Positions 42,969 to 52,381 of a DNA stretch of 64,000 nt are shown one piece after another. The position numbers and the translations under genes are program-made. Each line of letters starts with the position of its first letter. Position 1 is the first letter of the stretch. Below the pieces are notes generated by a model. The model made no database searches. It was not told the origin of the DNA and saw only the letters and a program-made list of their open reading frames with translations. This stretch comes from Dyella lutea (GTDB taxonomy: Bacteria; Pseudomonadota; Gammaproteobacteria; Xanthomonadales; Rhodanobacteraceae): contig NZ_JAMZEK010000005.1 in assembly GCF_024158035.1 (NCBI RefSeq), positions 1 through 64,000 on the forward strand, in the 5' to 3' direction.

Positions 42969-45149
42969 TCAGTAGAGGTCGATGGGGTCCACGTCCAGCG
43001 ACCAGCGCACCCGCCGTGATGACGGCAGGGCGCCGAGCCGGAGCCGCCACGGCCGTGCGGCCGAATGCAGTCGGGCACGAAGGGTGGACTCCAGCAACAG
43101 CTGGCCGCGATGCCGGCCTGCGCGCAACGGCATCGGGGCCGGCATCGGCCCTGCCAGTTGCACCTCCGGATCGTTCGGTAGCGCCGCGGCTGCAGCGGCG
43201 AGGAAGGTATCCAACTCGTCGCAGCTGTGCGCATCGGCGCGGAGCAGGATCTGATGGCTGTAGGGAGGCAATTGCACCGCCTGGCGCTCGGCGAGCAGCG
43301 CCGCCGCCGCCGTGCCGTAGCCCGAAGCGAGCAGGGTGCGCAGCAGCGGATGCTCGGGATGATGGGTCTGCAGCAGCACCCGGCCGGTCCGGTCAGCCCG
43401 GCCGGCCCGCCCGGCAACCTGTACCAGCAGTTGGGCGAGCCGTTCGCCGGCGCGGAAATCCACGCTGTGCAGGCCTTCGTCGACGCCGACGATGGCGACC
43501 AGCGTCAGCCGGGGCAGATCGTGTCCCTTGGCCAGCATCTGCGTGCCCACCAGGATCGCCGGTCCGTCCTGCTGCAGCTCGTCCAGCAGATGTTCGAAGG
43601 CATCGCGGCGACGGGTGGTCTCCCGGTCGATGCGCCTGACCGGCACGTCGGGGAACAGCGCGCCGAGCGCCTCCTCCAGTCGCTCGGTGCCGTGGCCCTG
43701 CGGCCAGAGGGCCCCGGCGCCACAGGCCGGGCAGTACGACGGCACCGGTGCGTGGAGGTCGCAATGGTGACATCGCAACTGGCGCTGCCCGGCGTGCAGG
43801 GTCATCGGGCGCTCGCAGCGCGGGCAGTCGGCGTGCCACCCGCAGGCGTGACAGAGGAGCACCGGCGCATAGCCGCGACGATTGCGGAATACCAGCACTT
43901 GCTCGCCCCGTGCCACCGTCTCGCTCACCGCAGCGAGCAGCGCGGGCGACAACCCATGGTCCAGATACTGCGCGCGCACGTCGACGATCTGCACCTGCGG
44001 CGCCGGGCGCGCGGCACCCGGTCGGCTGCGAAGGCGCAGCGTCCGGAACCGGCCGCTGGCGGCATTGGCCAGCGTCTCCAGCGAGGGCGTGGCGCTGCCC
44101 AGCACGATCGGTACGCCCATGTCGCGGGCACGGACCAGGGCCAGATCGCGGGCGTGGTAGCGGAAGCCCTCCTGTTGCTTGTAGGAAGCGTCGTGTTCCT
44201 CGTCGACCAGGATCAGGCCGGCGTTCGGTAACGGTGTGAACACCGCCGAGCGGGTGCCCAGCACCACCTTGGCCTCGCCGCTGCGTGCGCGCAGCCACGC
44301 CCGCGCCCGGTCGCCCTCGGCCAGGTTGGAGTGCAGCACTTCCACCGGCACGCCCAGCCTCTCGCGCAGCCGGCGCAGGGTCTGTGGCGCCAGGCCGATC
44401 TCGGGCACCAGCAGCAGGCTCTGCCGGCCTTCGGCGAGTGCCTGTTCGATCAATGCCAGGTACACCTCGGTCTTGCCGCTGCCGGTGACGCCATCGAGGA
44501 GGAACGGCTGGAAACGTCCGAATGCCTCAGCGACGGCGGTCACCGCATCGCGCTGCTCAGCGCTCAGCGGCATGGGAGGTGGCGGCTGTCGCCGGGGTGG
44601 TGCAGCTGGCGGGGGGCAGCGCTCGACCAGATGGGCGGCGGCCAGTCGACGTGCCGCGGTCCGCCACGCGGGCAGCGCGGCGGTCAGCTCGTCCGCGTGG
44701 CGCGGCCCTTCGATCAGCAGGCCAAGCAGGTCCCTGCTGCCGCCTCGCCGGCGGCCGGCGCCGTGCTCCTGTTGCCCGGCCGGTGTGAGCTGCCAGTATT
44801 CCTCGGCGATGTCCGGCAGCGGTCGCGGCTCGCGCAGCGCCAGCGGCAACGCCTGGGCGAACGCTTCCCCCGGCGCTCCCAGCCAGTAATCGGCGGCCCA
44901 GGTCAGCGTGCGCAGCAGCTCGCCGTCCAGCAGCGGCTCGTGATCCAGCACTTTCAGCACCGGCTTGAGCCGGGACTCATCCCGTTCCGATGTCACGACC
45001 GCGTCGACCACGAGGCCGACCTGCTGCCCCCGCCCGAACGGGACCAGCACGCGCTGGCCCGCCACCACCACCTGGCCGTCGGCCGGTGGCAGATAGTCGA
45101 ACAGGGTCGGGAGGGGGACGGGCAGGGCTACGCGGACGGCGGTGGACAT
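42969..45149 (-). CDS. priA: primosomal replication restart helicase PriA
   Basis: The 726-residue protein begins [44 protein letters not shown], the PriA DNA-binding domain. The helicase part has P-loop [23 protein letters not shown], motif [32 protein letters not shown] and SATPSLET. Eight cysteines ([38 protein letters not shown]) form the two zinc sites. [48 protein letters not shown] is motif V/VI. It reloads the replisome at repaired forks. The 438-bp region upstream contains perfect DnaA boxes. Confidence 0.97.
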   Translation of the reverse strand: MSTAVRVALPVPLPTLFDYLPPADGQVVVAGQRVLVPFGRGQQVGLVVDAVVTSERDESRLKPVLKVLDHEPLLDGELLRTLTWAADYWLGAPGEAFAQALPLALREPRPLPDIAEEYWQLTPAGQQEHGAGRRRGGSRDLLGLLIEGPRHADELTAALPAWRTAARRLAAAHLVERCPPPAAPPRRQPPPPMPLSAEQRDAVTAVAEAFGRFQPFLLDGVTGSGKTEVYLALIEQALAEGRQSLLLVPEIGLAPQTLRRLRERLGVPVEVLHSNLAEGDRARAWLRARSGEAKVVLGTRSAVFTPLPNAGLILVDEEHDASYKQQEGFRYHARDLALVRARDMGVPIVLGSATPSLETLANAASGRFRTLRLRSRPGAARPAPQVQIVDVRAQYLDHGLSPALLAAVSETVARGEQVLVFRNRRGYAPVLLCHACGWHADCPRCERPMTLHAGQRQLRCHHCDLHAPVPSYCPACGAGALWPQGHGTERLEEALGALFPDVPVRRIDRETTRRRDAFEHLLDELQQDGPAILVGTQMLAKGHDLPRLTLVAIVGVDEGLHSVDFRAGERLAQLLVQVAGRAGRADRTGRVLLQTHHPEHPLLRTLLASGYGTAAAALLAERQAVQLPPYSHQILLRADAHSCDELDTFLAAAAAALPNDPEVQLAGPMPAPMPLRAGRHRGQLLLESTLRARLHSAARPWRLRLGALPSSRRVRWSLDVDPIDLY

Positions 45150-45307
45150 GGCTACCTCGGGGGGCGCCAGTGTAGCCGGCCGGCGGCCGGACCCCGCTCA
45201 GGCCGCATCGTCGGCGGAAGCGATCGTGGGTCCGTTCGTTGCCGTGGATTGCTTCGCCCGACTCTAGGAAGGCGGGATAAGTGCCCCCTATCCGGGCATT
45301 TTTCCGC

Positions 45308-45342
45308 TTATCCACAGCTGCTGTGGATAACTTTGTGGATGG
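45308..45342. promoter_or_regulatory. DnaA-box cluster upstream of priA
   Basis: TTATCCACA (45308-45316) and TGTGGATAA (45322-45330) are two perfect consensus DnaA boxes in inverted orientation. The 23-bp unit is an 11-bp inverted repeat around a single base. A weaker box, TGTGGATGG, lies at 45334-45342. They are 159-193 bp upstream of the priA start. Confidence 0.75.
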
Positions 45343-45412
45343 AGCGGGGAAGGGGGCCCCTGAGGCCCGTCACGGCGGCCTTCACGACACTCTGCGCAAG
45401 ATTTGGCCATCA

Positions 45413-45431
45413 GAAAAACATGATGTTTTTC
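45413..45431. repeat. A/T-rich 19-bp palindrome upstream of priA
   Basis: GAAAAACAT, one G, ATGTTTTTC form a perfect 9-bp inverted repeat in an otherwise GC-rich context, about 80 bp from the DnaA boxes. It could be a regulator site or a terminator for the DUF3667 transcript, which comes from the right. Confidence 0.45.
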
Positions 45432-45587
45432 AGTGATTTGTATTGACCATTCAACTGTGCTTCACGCCGATGCCATGAAACCGTCGCGCGGGTTGACACT
45501 CCGATGACGCTGTGCAAAACCCGCTGCCGCCGCTCGCGTCATATGACCGGATGTGATGAGCGTCACGGTTGGCGGCGCACCGCGGTC

Positions 45588-46796
45588 TCAATGCCCGGCA
45601 CCCAGTACCAGGGCAACGCCGAGCACCGTGGACAGCAGCCAGAAGTAACACCAGCCCACGAACCAGTACTTCACCAGCGTCATCCCCCAGCCCTGCCGAT
45701 AGATGCGCTTCTGCATCACCAGCAAGTAGGCGAACATCCACACGATGAGCGCGAACCGCACGACGCCGAGTGGATAAGCCATCCATGGGGCCACGGGGTG
45801 CAGCCAGGTCGACAGCATGCCGACCATCAGGACCAGCAGGAGGGCCACGAACAGGAAGGCGTGGCTGTGCAGGGCGACGATCACGTGTTCCATGTAGAGC
45901 CTGCGCCGGAACAGGTAGAACACCTTCAGCAGCAGCGCGAACAGCGGGATCATCACCAGCATGCTCTGCGGCAGCACGCTGAAGAAGCCGGCGACCATCC
46001 GCTCGCGCGCCTCCTGTCGCTCGCTGGCGTCGCGGCTGTGGAATGCCGTCTTGAGGTTGAGCTTGAGGTGGCGCGTGAATTCGGTCAGGCGCGCGTTGGC
46101 GAATTCCGGCAACCAGGCGATGTGGACCGGTTCGACCCGGTCCCACTCGGCCTCGTCCGGGTCGGCGGAGCTCTGGCTGCGGTTCGGCACGGGTGTCGTA
46201 CCGGTGCTGCTGGACGATGCCGCGCCGGCAGCAGAGCCCCCCTTCAGCTCGACCAGTCGCTTGTCGGCCGATCCGCGCAACCTGCGCTCGGCGACCTCCA
46301 GCCCCTGGTCCACGCCCGGGATGCCTCCTGTGCTGGCCTGGGCGGTGTGCAGACTGGCCAGTTCGCGGTCCAGGTGCCGGCGCACGTCCGCCGCGGTGGC
46401 GTCGGCGGCAAACGGATTCGGTGTGTCTTGGTGGCCCCGCTTGCCGGCGACCGCCGGGTTGCCGGCGTGGTCGAGCAGCCTGTCGGCCACGAGGTGGAAG
46501 GCAAAGAAGCTCAGCAGGCACAGCACGAACATCAGGCGGAACGGTGCCACGTAGCGCTGGCGGCGTCCGGCAAAGTATTCCAGCGTGAGGAACCCCGGCC
46601 GGGTGACCAGTGGCGGCAGGGTGTGCAGGATGCGGCCGTCGACATGCAGGAACATGTCCAGGCCGTCCTCAAGCATGTGGTGCACCGGCTTGAGCACACT
46701 GTGGACCGATTGCCCGCAGTGATGGCAGAACTCACCCTCCATCACGGTGCCGCAGTTGGCGCAGTGCACGACGCTGGCGTGGTCGAGCTGGTCCAT
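45588..46796 (-). CDS. DUF3667-type zinc-ribbon membrane protein
   Basis: The 402-residue protein begins with a zinc ribbon (VVHCANCGTVMEGEFCHHCGQSV), followed by a first helix region (LMFVLCLLSFFAFHLVADRLLD). A polar, low-complexity segment follows (about residues 110-255), then about four C-terminal membrane helices (SMLVMIPLFALLLKVFYLF; AFLFVALLLVLMVGML; VVRFALIVWMFAYLLV; FVGWCYFWLLSTVLGVALVLG). The RRRLYMEHVIVALHSHAF block is typical of DUF3667/YppG-like membrane proteins of unknown function. It is divergent from the MATE gene across 111 bp. Confidence 0.82.
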   Translation of the reverse strand: MDQLDHASVVHCANCGTVMEGEFCHHCGQSVHSVLKPVHHMLEDGLDMFLHVDGRILHTLPPLVTRPGFLTLEYFAGRRQRYVAPFRLMFVLCLLSFFAFHLVADRLLDHAGNPAVAGKRGHQDTPNPFAADATAADVRRHLDRELASLHTAQASTGGIPGVDQGLEVAERRLRGSADKRLVELKGGSAAGAASSSSTGTTPVPNRSQSSADPDEAEWDRVEPVHIAWLPEFANARLTEFTRHLKLNLKTAFHSRDASERQEARERMVAGFFSVLPQSMLVMIPLFALLLKVFYLFRRRLYMEHVIVALHSHAFLFVALLLVLMVGMLSTWLHPVAPWMAYPLGVVRFALIVWMFAYLLVMQKRIYRQGWGMTLVKYWFVGWCYFWLLSTVLGVALVLGAGH

Positions 46797-46907
46797 CGAT
46801 GGCTCCTCCCCTGGAAGCGGGGGATGGTGTCACAAGGGCGCGGTCGAGGCAGCCCTGCGGTGAGGCCCGGTCCGCTAAAATGCGCAGCCGATCCGAACGA
46901 ACTCGCC

Positions 46908-48335
46908 ATGACCGCTTTCCGTCCCGACCGCGCGCGCGTCGCGCACGAAGTCGGCGCCACCGTACGCCTTGCCCTGCCGCTGATCGCCGCCCAACTGGCG
47001 GCGATCGGCTCCAACGTGATCGATGCGGTGCTTTCCGGTCACTACAGCACCCACGTCCTCGGTGCGGTGGCGGTGGGCGCCAACGTGTGGTCGTTGGCCA
47101 TCGTCACCGGAATCGGGCTGATGATGGCCGTGCCGCCCTCGGTGGCTCAGCTCGACGGCGCCCGGCGTCGCCACGAGGTCGGCGCACTGTTCCGCCAGGC
47201 GCTCTGGCTGGCGCTGCTCACCGGGGTGGTGCTGTGGTTCGCGGTGCGGCATGCCAGTCCCCTGTTCGCCTGGATCGGCGTCACCCCGGACCTGCGCGCC
47301 GACGTGGATGCTTTCCTGCACGCGATCAGCTGGGGCGCGCCGGCGCTGACCTGCTATTTCGCCCTGCGCGGTCTGTCCGAGGGCCTGTCGCTGACCCGGC
47401 CGTCGATGTTCTTCAGCCTGGCTGGGCTGGTGCTGCTGGTGCCACTGGGCTACGTGTTCATGTTCGGCAGGCTGGGCCTGCCGCCGCAGGGCGCGCGCGG
47501 TTGTGGCATGGCCACGGCCCTGGCGCTCTGGCTGGAGCTGGCCGGCTTCGCGATCTACGTGTTGCGCCATCCCAACTACCGGGGGCTGGGGCTGGTCGAT
47601 CATTTCGAGTGGCCCGACTGGCGTCGCATCGGCGAGCTGCTACATGTCGGCGGGCCGATGGCGGTGAGCCTGCTGGCCGAGGCCGGCCTGTTCGTCGCGG
47701 TGGCGCTGGGCATCAGTCGGCTAGGCGACACGGTGATGGCCAGCCACCAGGTGGCGATCAACGTGGCTTCTCTGTTCTTCATGGTCCCGCTGGGCCTCGC
47801 CATGGCAATCACCGTGCGGGTCGGCAACGCGGTGGGGCGCGGCGATGCGGTCGGTGTGCGCTATGCGGGCTTCTGCGGGATCGGACTGAGCCTGGTCACG
47901 CAACTGGTGTCGGCGGCGGTGATGTTCGGCCTGCCGCATCGCATTGCCGGGCTCTACACGCACCAGCGGGAGGTGATCGACCTGGCTGCGCAGTTGCTGC
48001 TGCTGGCGGGCGTGTTCCAGTTTTCCGACGGCGTCCAGGTGGCATCCAACGGTGCGCTGCGCGGGCTGAAGGACACCCGGGTGCCGATGGCCATCACGTT
48101 GTTCTCCTATTGGGGCGTCGGCATGCCGGTCGGTTGGTGGCTCGCCTTTCACCAGGGACTGGGCGCGCGCGGCATGTGGATGGGACTGATCGCCGGACTC
48201 AGCGCCTCGGCCATCCTGCTTTTCACCCGCTTCTGGCGCAGCGCCCGCCGTGGCCGCTGGGTCGGCGCGCGGCAGCCTGACCAACCACACATGACCGCGC
48301 CGGTGCAAGCCGGTACGCTGCCCCTCGACCCGTGA
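46908..48335 (+). CDS. MATE-family multidrug efflux transporter (NorM-like)
   Basis: The 475-residue protein has twelve hydrophobic segments in two matching halves. ALPLIAAQLAAIGSNVIDAVLSGHYSTHVLGAVAVGANVW is the first MATE core and GGPMAVSLLAEAGLFVAVALGISRLGDTVMASHQVAINVASLFFMVPLGLAMAITVRVGNAVG the second. It exports cationic drugs or metabolites in exchange for Na+ or H+. The start at 46908 fits the family. It is followed after 28 bases by sppA on the same strand. Confidence 0.93.
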   Translation: MTAFRPDRARVAHEVGATVRLALPLIAAQLAAIGSNVIDAVLSGHYSTHVLGAVAVGANVWSLAIVTGIGLMMAVPPSVAQLDGARRRHEVGALFRQALWLALLTGVVLWFAVRHASPLFAWIGVTPDLRADVDAFLHAISWGAPALTCYFALRGLSEGLSLTRPSMFFSLAGLVLLVPLGYVFMFGRLGLPPQGARGCGMATALALWLELAGFAIYVLRHPNYRGLGLVDHFEWPDWRRIGELLHVGGPMAVSLLAEAGLFVAVALGISRLGDTVMASHQVAINVASLFFMVPLGLAMAITVRVGNAVGRGDAVGVRYAGFCGIGLSLVTQLVSAAVMFGLPHRIAGLYTHQREVIDLAAQLLLLAGVFQFSDGVQVASNGALRGLKDTRVPMAITLFSYWGVGMPVGWWLAFHQGLGARGMWMGLIAGLSASAILLFTRFWRSARRGRWVGARQPDQPHMTAPVQAGTLPLDP

Positions 48336-48363
48336 CTTCCCACTTTCCGAACAGGACGGCTGC

Positions 48364-50232
48364 ATGACCGCTTCGCGCCCCAATGGCTTCTGGGCCTTTC
48401 TTCGTGTCTTCGGGCGCGGCCTCAACGTGGTGCGGCTGGTCATCATCAATGCGGTGTTCTTCACGCTGCTGTTTATCGTGCTGTTGCTGGCGATCGGTGT
48501 GATGGCCGGGCGACATGCCGGCATGGGCATCGATGCCGACTCGGTGCTGGTGCTCAAGCCCGAAGGGCGACTGGTCGAGCAGTACAGCGTGGCGCCGCTG
48601 CAGCGGGTGCTGTCCGGACTGTCGGGCGACGAGCCGAAGGAGGTGCAGGTGCGCGACCTGGTGCACGCGATCGACGCCGCGACCACCGACAAGCACATCA
48701 CCCGCATCCTGCTGCTGCCGGACCAGTTGCAGGCCGGCGGCTTTGCCGCGCTGCGCGAGGTGGGTGCGGCGCTGGACCGCTTCCGCGCCGCCGGCAAGCC
48801 GGTGATCGCCTGGGGCGTGAACTACGACCAGGGCCAGTACTACCTCGCCGCGCATGCCGACCGCCTGCTGGTCGATCCGCAGGGCGGGGTGATGATCACC
48901 GGCCTGGCCAACTATCGGCTGTTCTACAAGGACCTGCTGGACAAGCTCGGCGTGCAGGTGCACCTGTTCCGTGTCGGCCAGTTCAAGAGCGCCGCCGAGC
49001 CGTACATCCTCGACCACGCCTCGGATGCGTCCAAGGAAGCCGACAGCTACTGGATGGGCGGGCTGTGGGACAACTACCTCGATACCGTCGCCAAACTGCG
49101 CAAGCTCGATCCGGCCACGCTGCGCGACGACGTCGACCACCTGCCGGACCACATCGCCAGCACCCAGGGCAACCTGGCCCAGCTCTCGCTCAACGAGCAT
49201 CTGGTCGACGGCCTGGCCACCGAGGCCGATGTGGAGGCCATGATGCGTCGCGAGGGCGTGCCGGCCGGGCGCCAGGGCAAGGGTTTCCGCTCGGTCGGCC
49301 TGTCGCGCTACGTCGCTCAGCTGCCGGACGACAGCGGCGCGCTGTTCAAGCCCGGCGTCGCAGTGGTGGTGGCCGAGGGCGAGATCAGCGGCGGCAAGCA
49401 GCCGCAGGGCTGGATCGGTGGCGAGTCCACCGCCGCCCTGATCCGCGCCGCGCGCGAGGACAAGAAGACCAAGGCGCTGGTGCTGCGGGTGAACTCGCCC
49501 GGCGGTGAGGTGTACGCCGCCGAGCAGATCCGCCGCGAGGTCGAGCTGACCCGCAAGGCGGGCATCCCGGTGGTGGTGTCGATGGGCGACGTGGCGGCCA
49601 GTGGCGGCTACTGGATCTCGATGGACGCCGATCGCATCTTCGCCGAGCCGAACACCATCACTGGTTCGATCGGCATCTTCGGCATGTACTACTCGATCCC
49701 CGACACGCTGGCGAAGCTCGGCGTGCAGAGCGACGGCGTGGCGACCGGGCCGATGGCCGGCGCGTTCGACATCACCCGCCCGCTCGATCCGAAGGTGGGT
49801 CAGGTGATCCAGGCGATCATCGACAAGGGCTACCGCGACTTCGTCGGCGGCGTGGCCAAGGCGCGCGGCAAGGATTACGACGCCATCGATGCGATCGCCC
49901 AGGGTCGCGTCTGGACCGGAAAGCAGGCGCTGGACCGCGGGCTGGTCGACCAGCTCGGTGGCCTGGACGAAGCGGTCGCCTACGCGGCGAAGAAGGCCGG
50001 CCTGGCCAAGGGCTATCCGGTCCGCTACATCGAGCAGCCGCTGGGCGGCTTCGAGCAGTTCGTGGTCGGTCTCAACCGGACCGCGATGGTGCAGGCGGCC
50101 TTGTCCTACGGCGTGCATCTGCCGCGCTGGATGGCCGAGCTGCCGCGGGCGATGCCCGAGCTGCAGTTGCTGCGCGATGCGCGGCCGGGCCGGCCGAACG
50201 TCTACGCCTACTGCTTCTGCACGCCGCGCTGA
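48364..50232 (+). CDS. sppA: signal peptide peptidase SppA, long (67 kDa) type
   Basis: The 622-residue protein has an N-terminal membrane anchor (VIINAVFFTLLFIVLLLAIGVMAG) and two tandem S49 domains. The catalytic Lys208 (VGQFKSAAEPY) lies in the first domain and the nucleophile Ser414 (GDVAASGGYWIS) in the second, the same split as Lys209/Ser409 of E. coli SppA. It degrades cleaved signal peptides in the inner membrane and periplasm as a tetramer. The gene follows a MATE transporter and is convergent with the ABC ATPase, with only 4 bases between. Confidence 0.96.
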   Translation: MTASRPNGFWAFLRVFGRGLNVVRLVIINAVFFTLLFIVLLLAIGVMAGRHAGMGIDADSVLVLKPEGRLVEQYSVAPLQRVLSGLSGDEPKEVQVRDLVHAIDAATTDKHITRILLLPDQLQAGGFAALREVGAALDRFRAAGKPVIAWGVNYDQGQYYLAAHADRLLVDPQGGVMITGLANYRLFYKDLLDKLGVQVHLFRVGQFKSAAEPYILDHASDASKEADSYWMGGLWDNYLDTVAKLRKLDPATLRDDVDHLPDHIASTQGNLAQLSLNEHLVDGLATEADVEAMMRREGVPAGRQGKGFRSVGLSRYVAQLPDDSGALFKPGVAVVVAEGEISGGKQPQGWIGGESTAALIRAAREDKKTKALVLRVNSPGGEVYAAEQIRREVELTRKAGIPVVVSMGDVAASGGYWISMDADRIFAEPNTITGSIGIFGMYYSIPDTLAKLGVQSDGVATGPMAGAFDITRPLDPKVGQVIQAIIDKGYRDFVGGVAKARGKDYDAIDAIAQGRVWTGKQALDRGLVDQLGGLDEAVAYAAKKAGLAKGYPVRYIEQPLGGFEQFVVGLNRTAMVQAALSYGVHLPRWMAELPRAMPELQLLRDARPGRPNVYAYCFCTPR

Positions 50233-50236
50233 CCGT

Positions 50237-51055
50237 TCAGGCCAGCGCGGCGCTGTACCAGCCGTCGCGCCGACCGACCGATACCGCCGCCTCGAATGCC
50301 GCGCTGAGCGGCTCATCGCGCAGCACCCGGTCGCACGGGCCGTCGGCCAGTACGCGGCCGCGGTGCAGCAGCACCACGCGGCCGATCTCGGGCACGATCT
50401 CCTCCACGTGGTGGGTCACCATCAGCAGCGTCGTGCCACTCCGGGCCAGCCCACGCAGCTGCTCCAGGAAGGCGCGCCGGGCGGTCATGTCCAGGCCGGC
50501 GCAGGGCTCGTCCAGCAACAGCGCCACGGGGCGGTGCACCAGGGCCCGGGCGATCAGCACCCGGCGCGCCTCGCCGGTGGACAGGCTGGCCAGCGGACGA
50601 CCGGTCAGTGACGAGGCGCCTGCCCGTTCCAGCGCCTCCAGCGCGCGCCGGCGCATGGTCGGGGTCACCATACGGTCCCACGTGTCGTGGGCGGCGAAGA
50701 AGGCCGATTCCACCGAGGTCAGCACTTCGCTGCCGGCTTCATTCCCCAATTGCTGCTGCAGGGCGGGCGAGACGATCCCCAGTTGCCCGCGCAGCTCGGC
50801 AATGTTCCAGCGGTCGCGCCCCAGCACGCGCACCGGTGCCGACGGTCCGTTGCGGGCCAGTGCGTGCAGCTCGCGCGCGACCAGGCGCACCAGGGTGGAC
50901 TTGCCCGAGCCGTTGCGGCCGAGGATGGCGGTGTGCTCGCCGCGGTCGATGCGCAAAGTCAGGCGATCGAGCGCCGCATGATCGCCCCGCAGCACGGTGG
51001 CGTCGTCGATCTCCAGCAGGGATTCGCGCTCGATCTCCGTGGCCGCCCCGCTCAC
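50237..51055 (-). CDS. soluble ABC ATPase (ModF/YlmA-like), no permease nearby
   Basis: The 272-residue single ABC domain has Walker A AILGRNGSGKSTLVRLV, RDRWNIAELRGQLGIVSPALQQQLG, signature LSTGEARRVLIARALV and Walker B ALLLDEPCAGLD, with H-loop LLMVTHHVEEI. The WNIAELR..LGIVS block fits the ModF/YlmA-type ATPases that have no known membrane partner. Role unknown; molybdate transport is a common but weak guess. The GTG start overlaps the upstream lipoprotein stop by 4 bp (GTGA). Confidence 0.85.
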   Translation of the reverse strand: MSGAATEIERESLLEIDDATVLRGDHAALDRLTLRIDRGEHTAILGRNGSGKSTLVRLVARELHALARNGPSAPVRVLGRDRWNIAELRGQLGIVSPALQQQLGNEAGSEVLTSVESAFFAAHDTWDRMVTPTMRRRALEALERAGASSLTGRPLASLSTGEARRVLIARALVHRPVALLLDEPCAGLDMTARRAFLEQLRGLARSGTTLLMVTHHVEEIVPEIGRVVLLHRGRVLADGPCDRVLRDEPLSAAFEAAVSVGRRDGWYSAALA

Positions 51056-51276
51056 TGGCTGTCGGCTTCGATCTGCTTGCGCTGCTCGGCGGCCTGCTCG
51101 TCGACCACCTTCTGGACGTCCTTGGCGCGCTGCTCGTCCTTCTTCATGCCGTCCCACGGCGTGGCCACACGCTTGGCGTGGGCGTCCTGTGCAGCGCGGG
51201 GCGCAGGCGGTTTGCCCGAACAGGCAGCGAGCATCAGTGCTGCCGACAGCGCAACGATCATCGGACGTAGTTTCAT
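51052..51276 (-). CDS. small lipoprotein, 74 residues
   Basis: The protein begins MKLRPMIVALSAALMLAACSGK, a lipoprotein signal with lipobox LAAC (Cys19). The mature part contains KRVATPWDGMKKDEQRAKDVQKVVDEQAAEQRKQIEADSQ, a charged helix likely to form a coiled coil. It is translationally coupled to the ABC ATPase. No further homology is recognised. It is divergent from the SDR gene across 99 bp. Confidence 0.8.
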   Translation of the reverse strand: MKLRPMIVALSAALMLAACSGKPPAPRAAQDAHAKRVATPWDGMKKDEQRAKDVQKVVDEQAAEQRKQIEADSQ

Positions 51277-51375
51277 GGCATCGACTCCCGGCGTGGATGC
51301 GATCAGTGTCCCGCCCATCGGCGACAGCGGCAAGGTCGCTGGCACGGCGTGCGGACCGCGCTTTAAGCTCGCCCC

Positions 51376-52158
51376 ATGAACGCACGTATCGACGCCTGGC
51401 AATTGCACGGACACACGGCGCTGGTCACCGGGGCCAGCAAGGGCATCGGCTATGCCACGGCTCGGGAGTTGGCCGGTCTGGGGGCCGACCTGTTGCTGGT
51501 CGCGCGCGACGAGGACTACCTGGAGCAGGTCCGGCTCGACCTGGCCGACGATTTCCCGGACATCCAGGTCCTCGCCTTCGCCGCCGACCTGGCCGAGTCG
51601 GAGGACCGGCTGGCCGTGTTCGACTGGGTACGCGACCTGGAGGTGCCGTTGTCGCTGATGGTCAACAACGCGGGCGGCAACCAGTCGAAGCCCACGCTGG
51701 ATTATGCGTCCGGCGACTATCGAACGATCTTCGAGCAGAACCTCTTCTCCGCCTTCGAGATGTGCCGGCTGGCGCACCCGCATCTGGCCGAGCATGGCAA
51801 CGCGGCGATCGTCAATGTCGGCTCGGTGTCCGGGATGACCCATGTGCGCACCGGATCGCCGTACGGCATGACCAAGGCGGCGTTGCACCAGCTGACGCGC
51901 AACCTGGCGGTCGAGTGGGCCGCCGACGGCATCCGCGTGAACGCGGTTGCGCCGTGGTACATCCGCACCCAACGCACCGACGGGCCGCTGGCCGATCCGG
52001 ATTACCTGGAGGAAGTGCTCGATCACACGCCGCTGCGGCGCATCGGCGAACCGGAGGAGGTTGCCGCGGCGATCGCCTTCCTGTGCCTGCCCGCCGCCAG
52101 CTACATCACCGGCCAGGTGCTGGCGGTGGACGGGGGCTTCGTCAGCTACGGCTTCTGA
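51376..52158 (+). CDS. SDR-family oxidoreductase
   Basis: The 260-residue classical SDR begins LHGHTALVTGASKGIGYATARELAGLGADLLLVARD. It has NNAGGNQSKPT, catalytic Ser in IVNVGSVSG, YGMTKAAL (Tyr/Lys) and C-terminal GQVLAVDGGFVSYGF. The TGASKGIG motif and SYxxTK region resemble tropinone-reductase-like or 3-ketoacyl-ACP reductase-like enzymes that use NADP(H). The substrate is not indicated by context. Downstream is a DnaA-box-rich gap. Confidence 0.9.
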   Translation: MNARIDAWQLHGHTALVTGASKGIGYATARELAGLGADLLLVARDEDYLEQVRLDLADDFPDIQVLAFAADLAESEDRLAVFDWVRDLEVPLSLMVNNAGGNQSKPTLDYASGDYRTIFEQNLFSAFEMCRLAHPHLAEHGNAAIVNVGSVSGMTHVRTGSPYGMTKAALHQLTRNLAVEWAADGIRVNAVAPWYIRTQRTDGPLADPDYLEEVLDHTPLRRIGEPEEVAAAIAFLCLPAASYITGQVLAVDGGFVSYGF

Positions 52159-52166
52159 GGCCGCGG

Positions 52167-52315
52167 TTGTCCACAGCGGCTGTGGATAGCTTCCGGACAA
52201 GCTTGTGGACGGGCTCGGCAACACCCCGTCACACAAGGTTTTTCAGCGGATCGACGATGTTCTGACCAGCGCCGGTCGGCGTTTTCCACAGCTTCTGGGG
52301 ATCGCCTGTGGACAA
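52167..52315. promoter_or_regulatory. cluster of DnaA-box-like sites in the SDR/DUF4124 gap
   Basis: Within 149 bp lie TTGTCCACA (52167), TGTGGATAG (52181), TGTGGACGG (52204), TTTTCCACA (52282) and TGTGGACAA (52307). Most differ from the TTATCCACA consensus or its complement by one base; the third by two. The first two form an inverted pair with a 5-nt spacer, like the pair at 45308. The gap (52159-52381) is between convergent genes, so promoter control is unlikely. Confidence 0.6.
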
Positions 52316-52381
52316 GCCTGTGTGTCTGCGTCGGCAAAGGCCCGCACAGCAGCGACTTGCATCACCTTGCGCAGGAATCGC

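Larger units (their letters stand above)
45150..45587. other. 438-bp intergenic region upstream of priA
   Basis: No coding feature was found. The region holds nested inverted repeats at 45275-45313 (GGATAAG with CTTATCC, TGCCC with GGGCA), three DnaA-box-like sequences at 45308-45342 and an A/T-rich 19-bp palindrome at 45413-45431. These lie upstream of the minus-strand priA and downstream of the minus-strand DUF3667 gene. Confidence 0.5.

Noticed and set aside
52159-52381. A chromosomal or plasmid replication origin at the DnaA-box cluster
   Set aside because: No dnaA, dnaN, gidA, parAB or repA is near and there is no A/T-rich unwinding region. A titration or accessory site is more likely.
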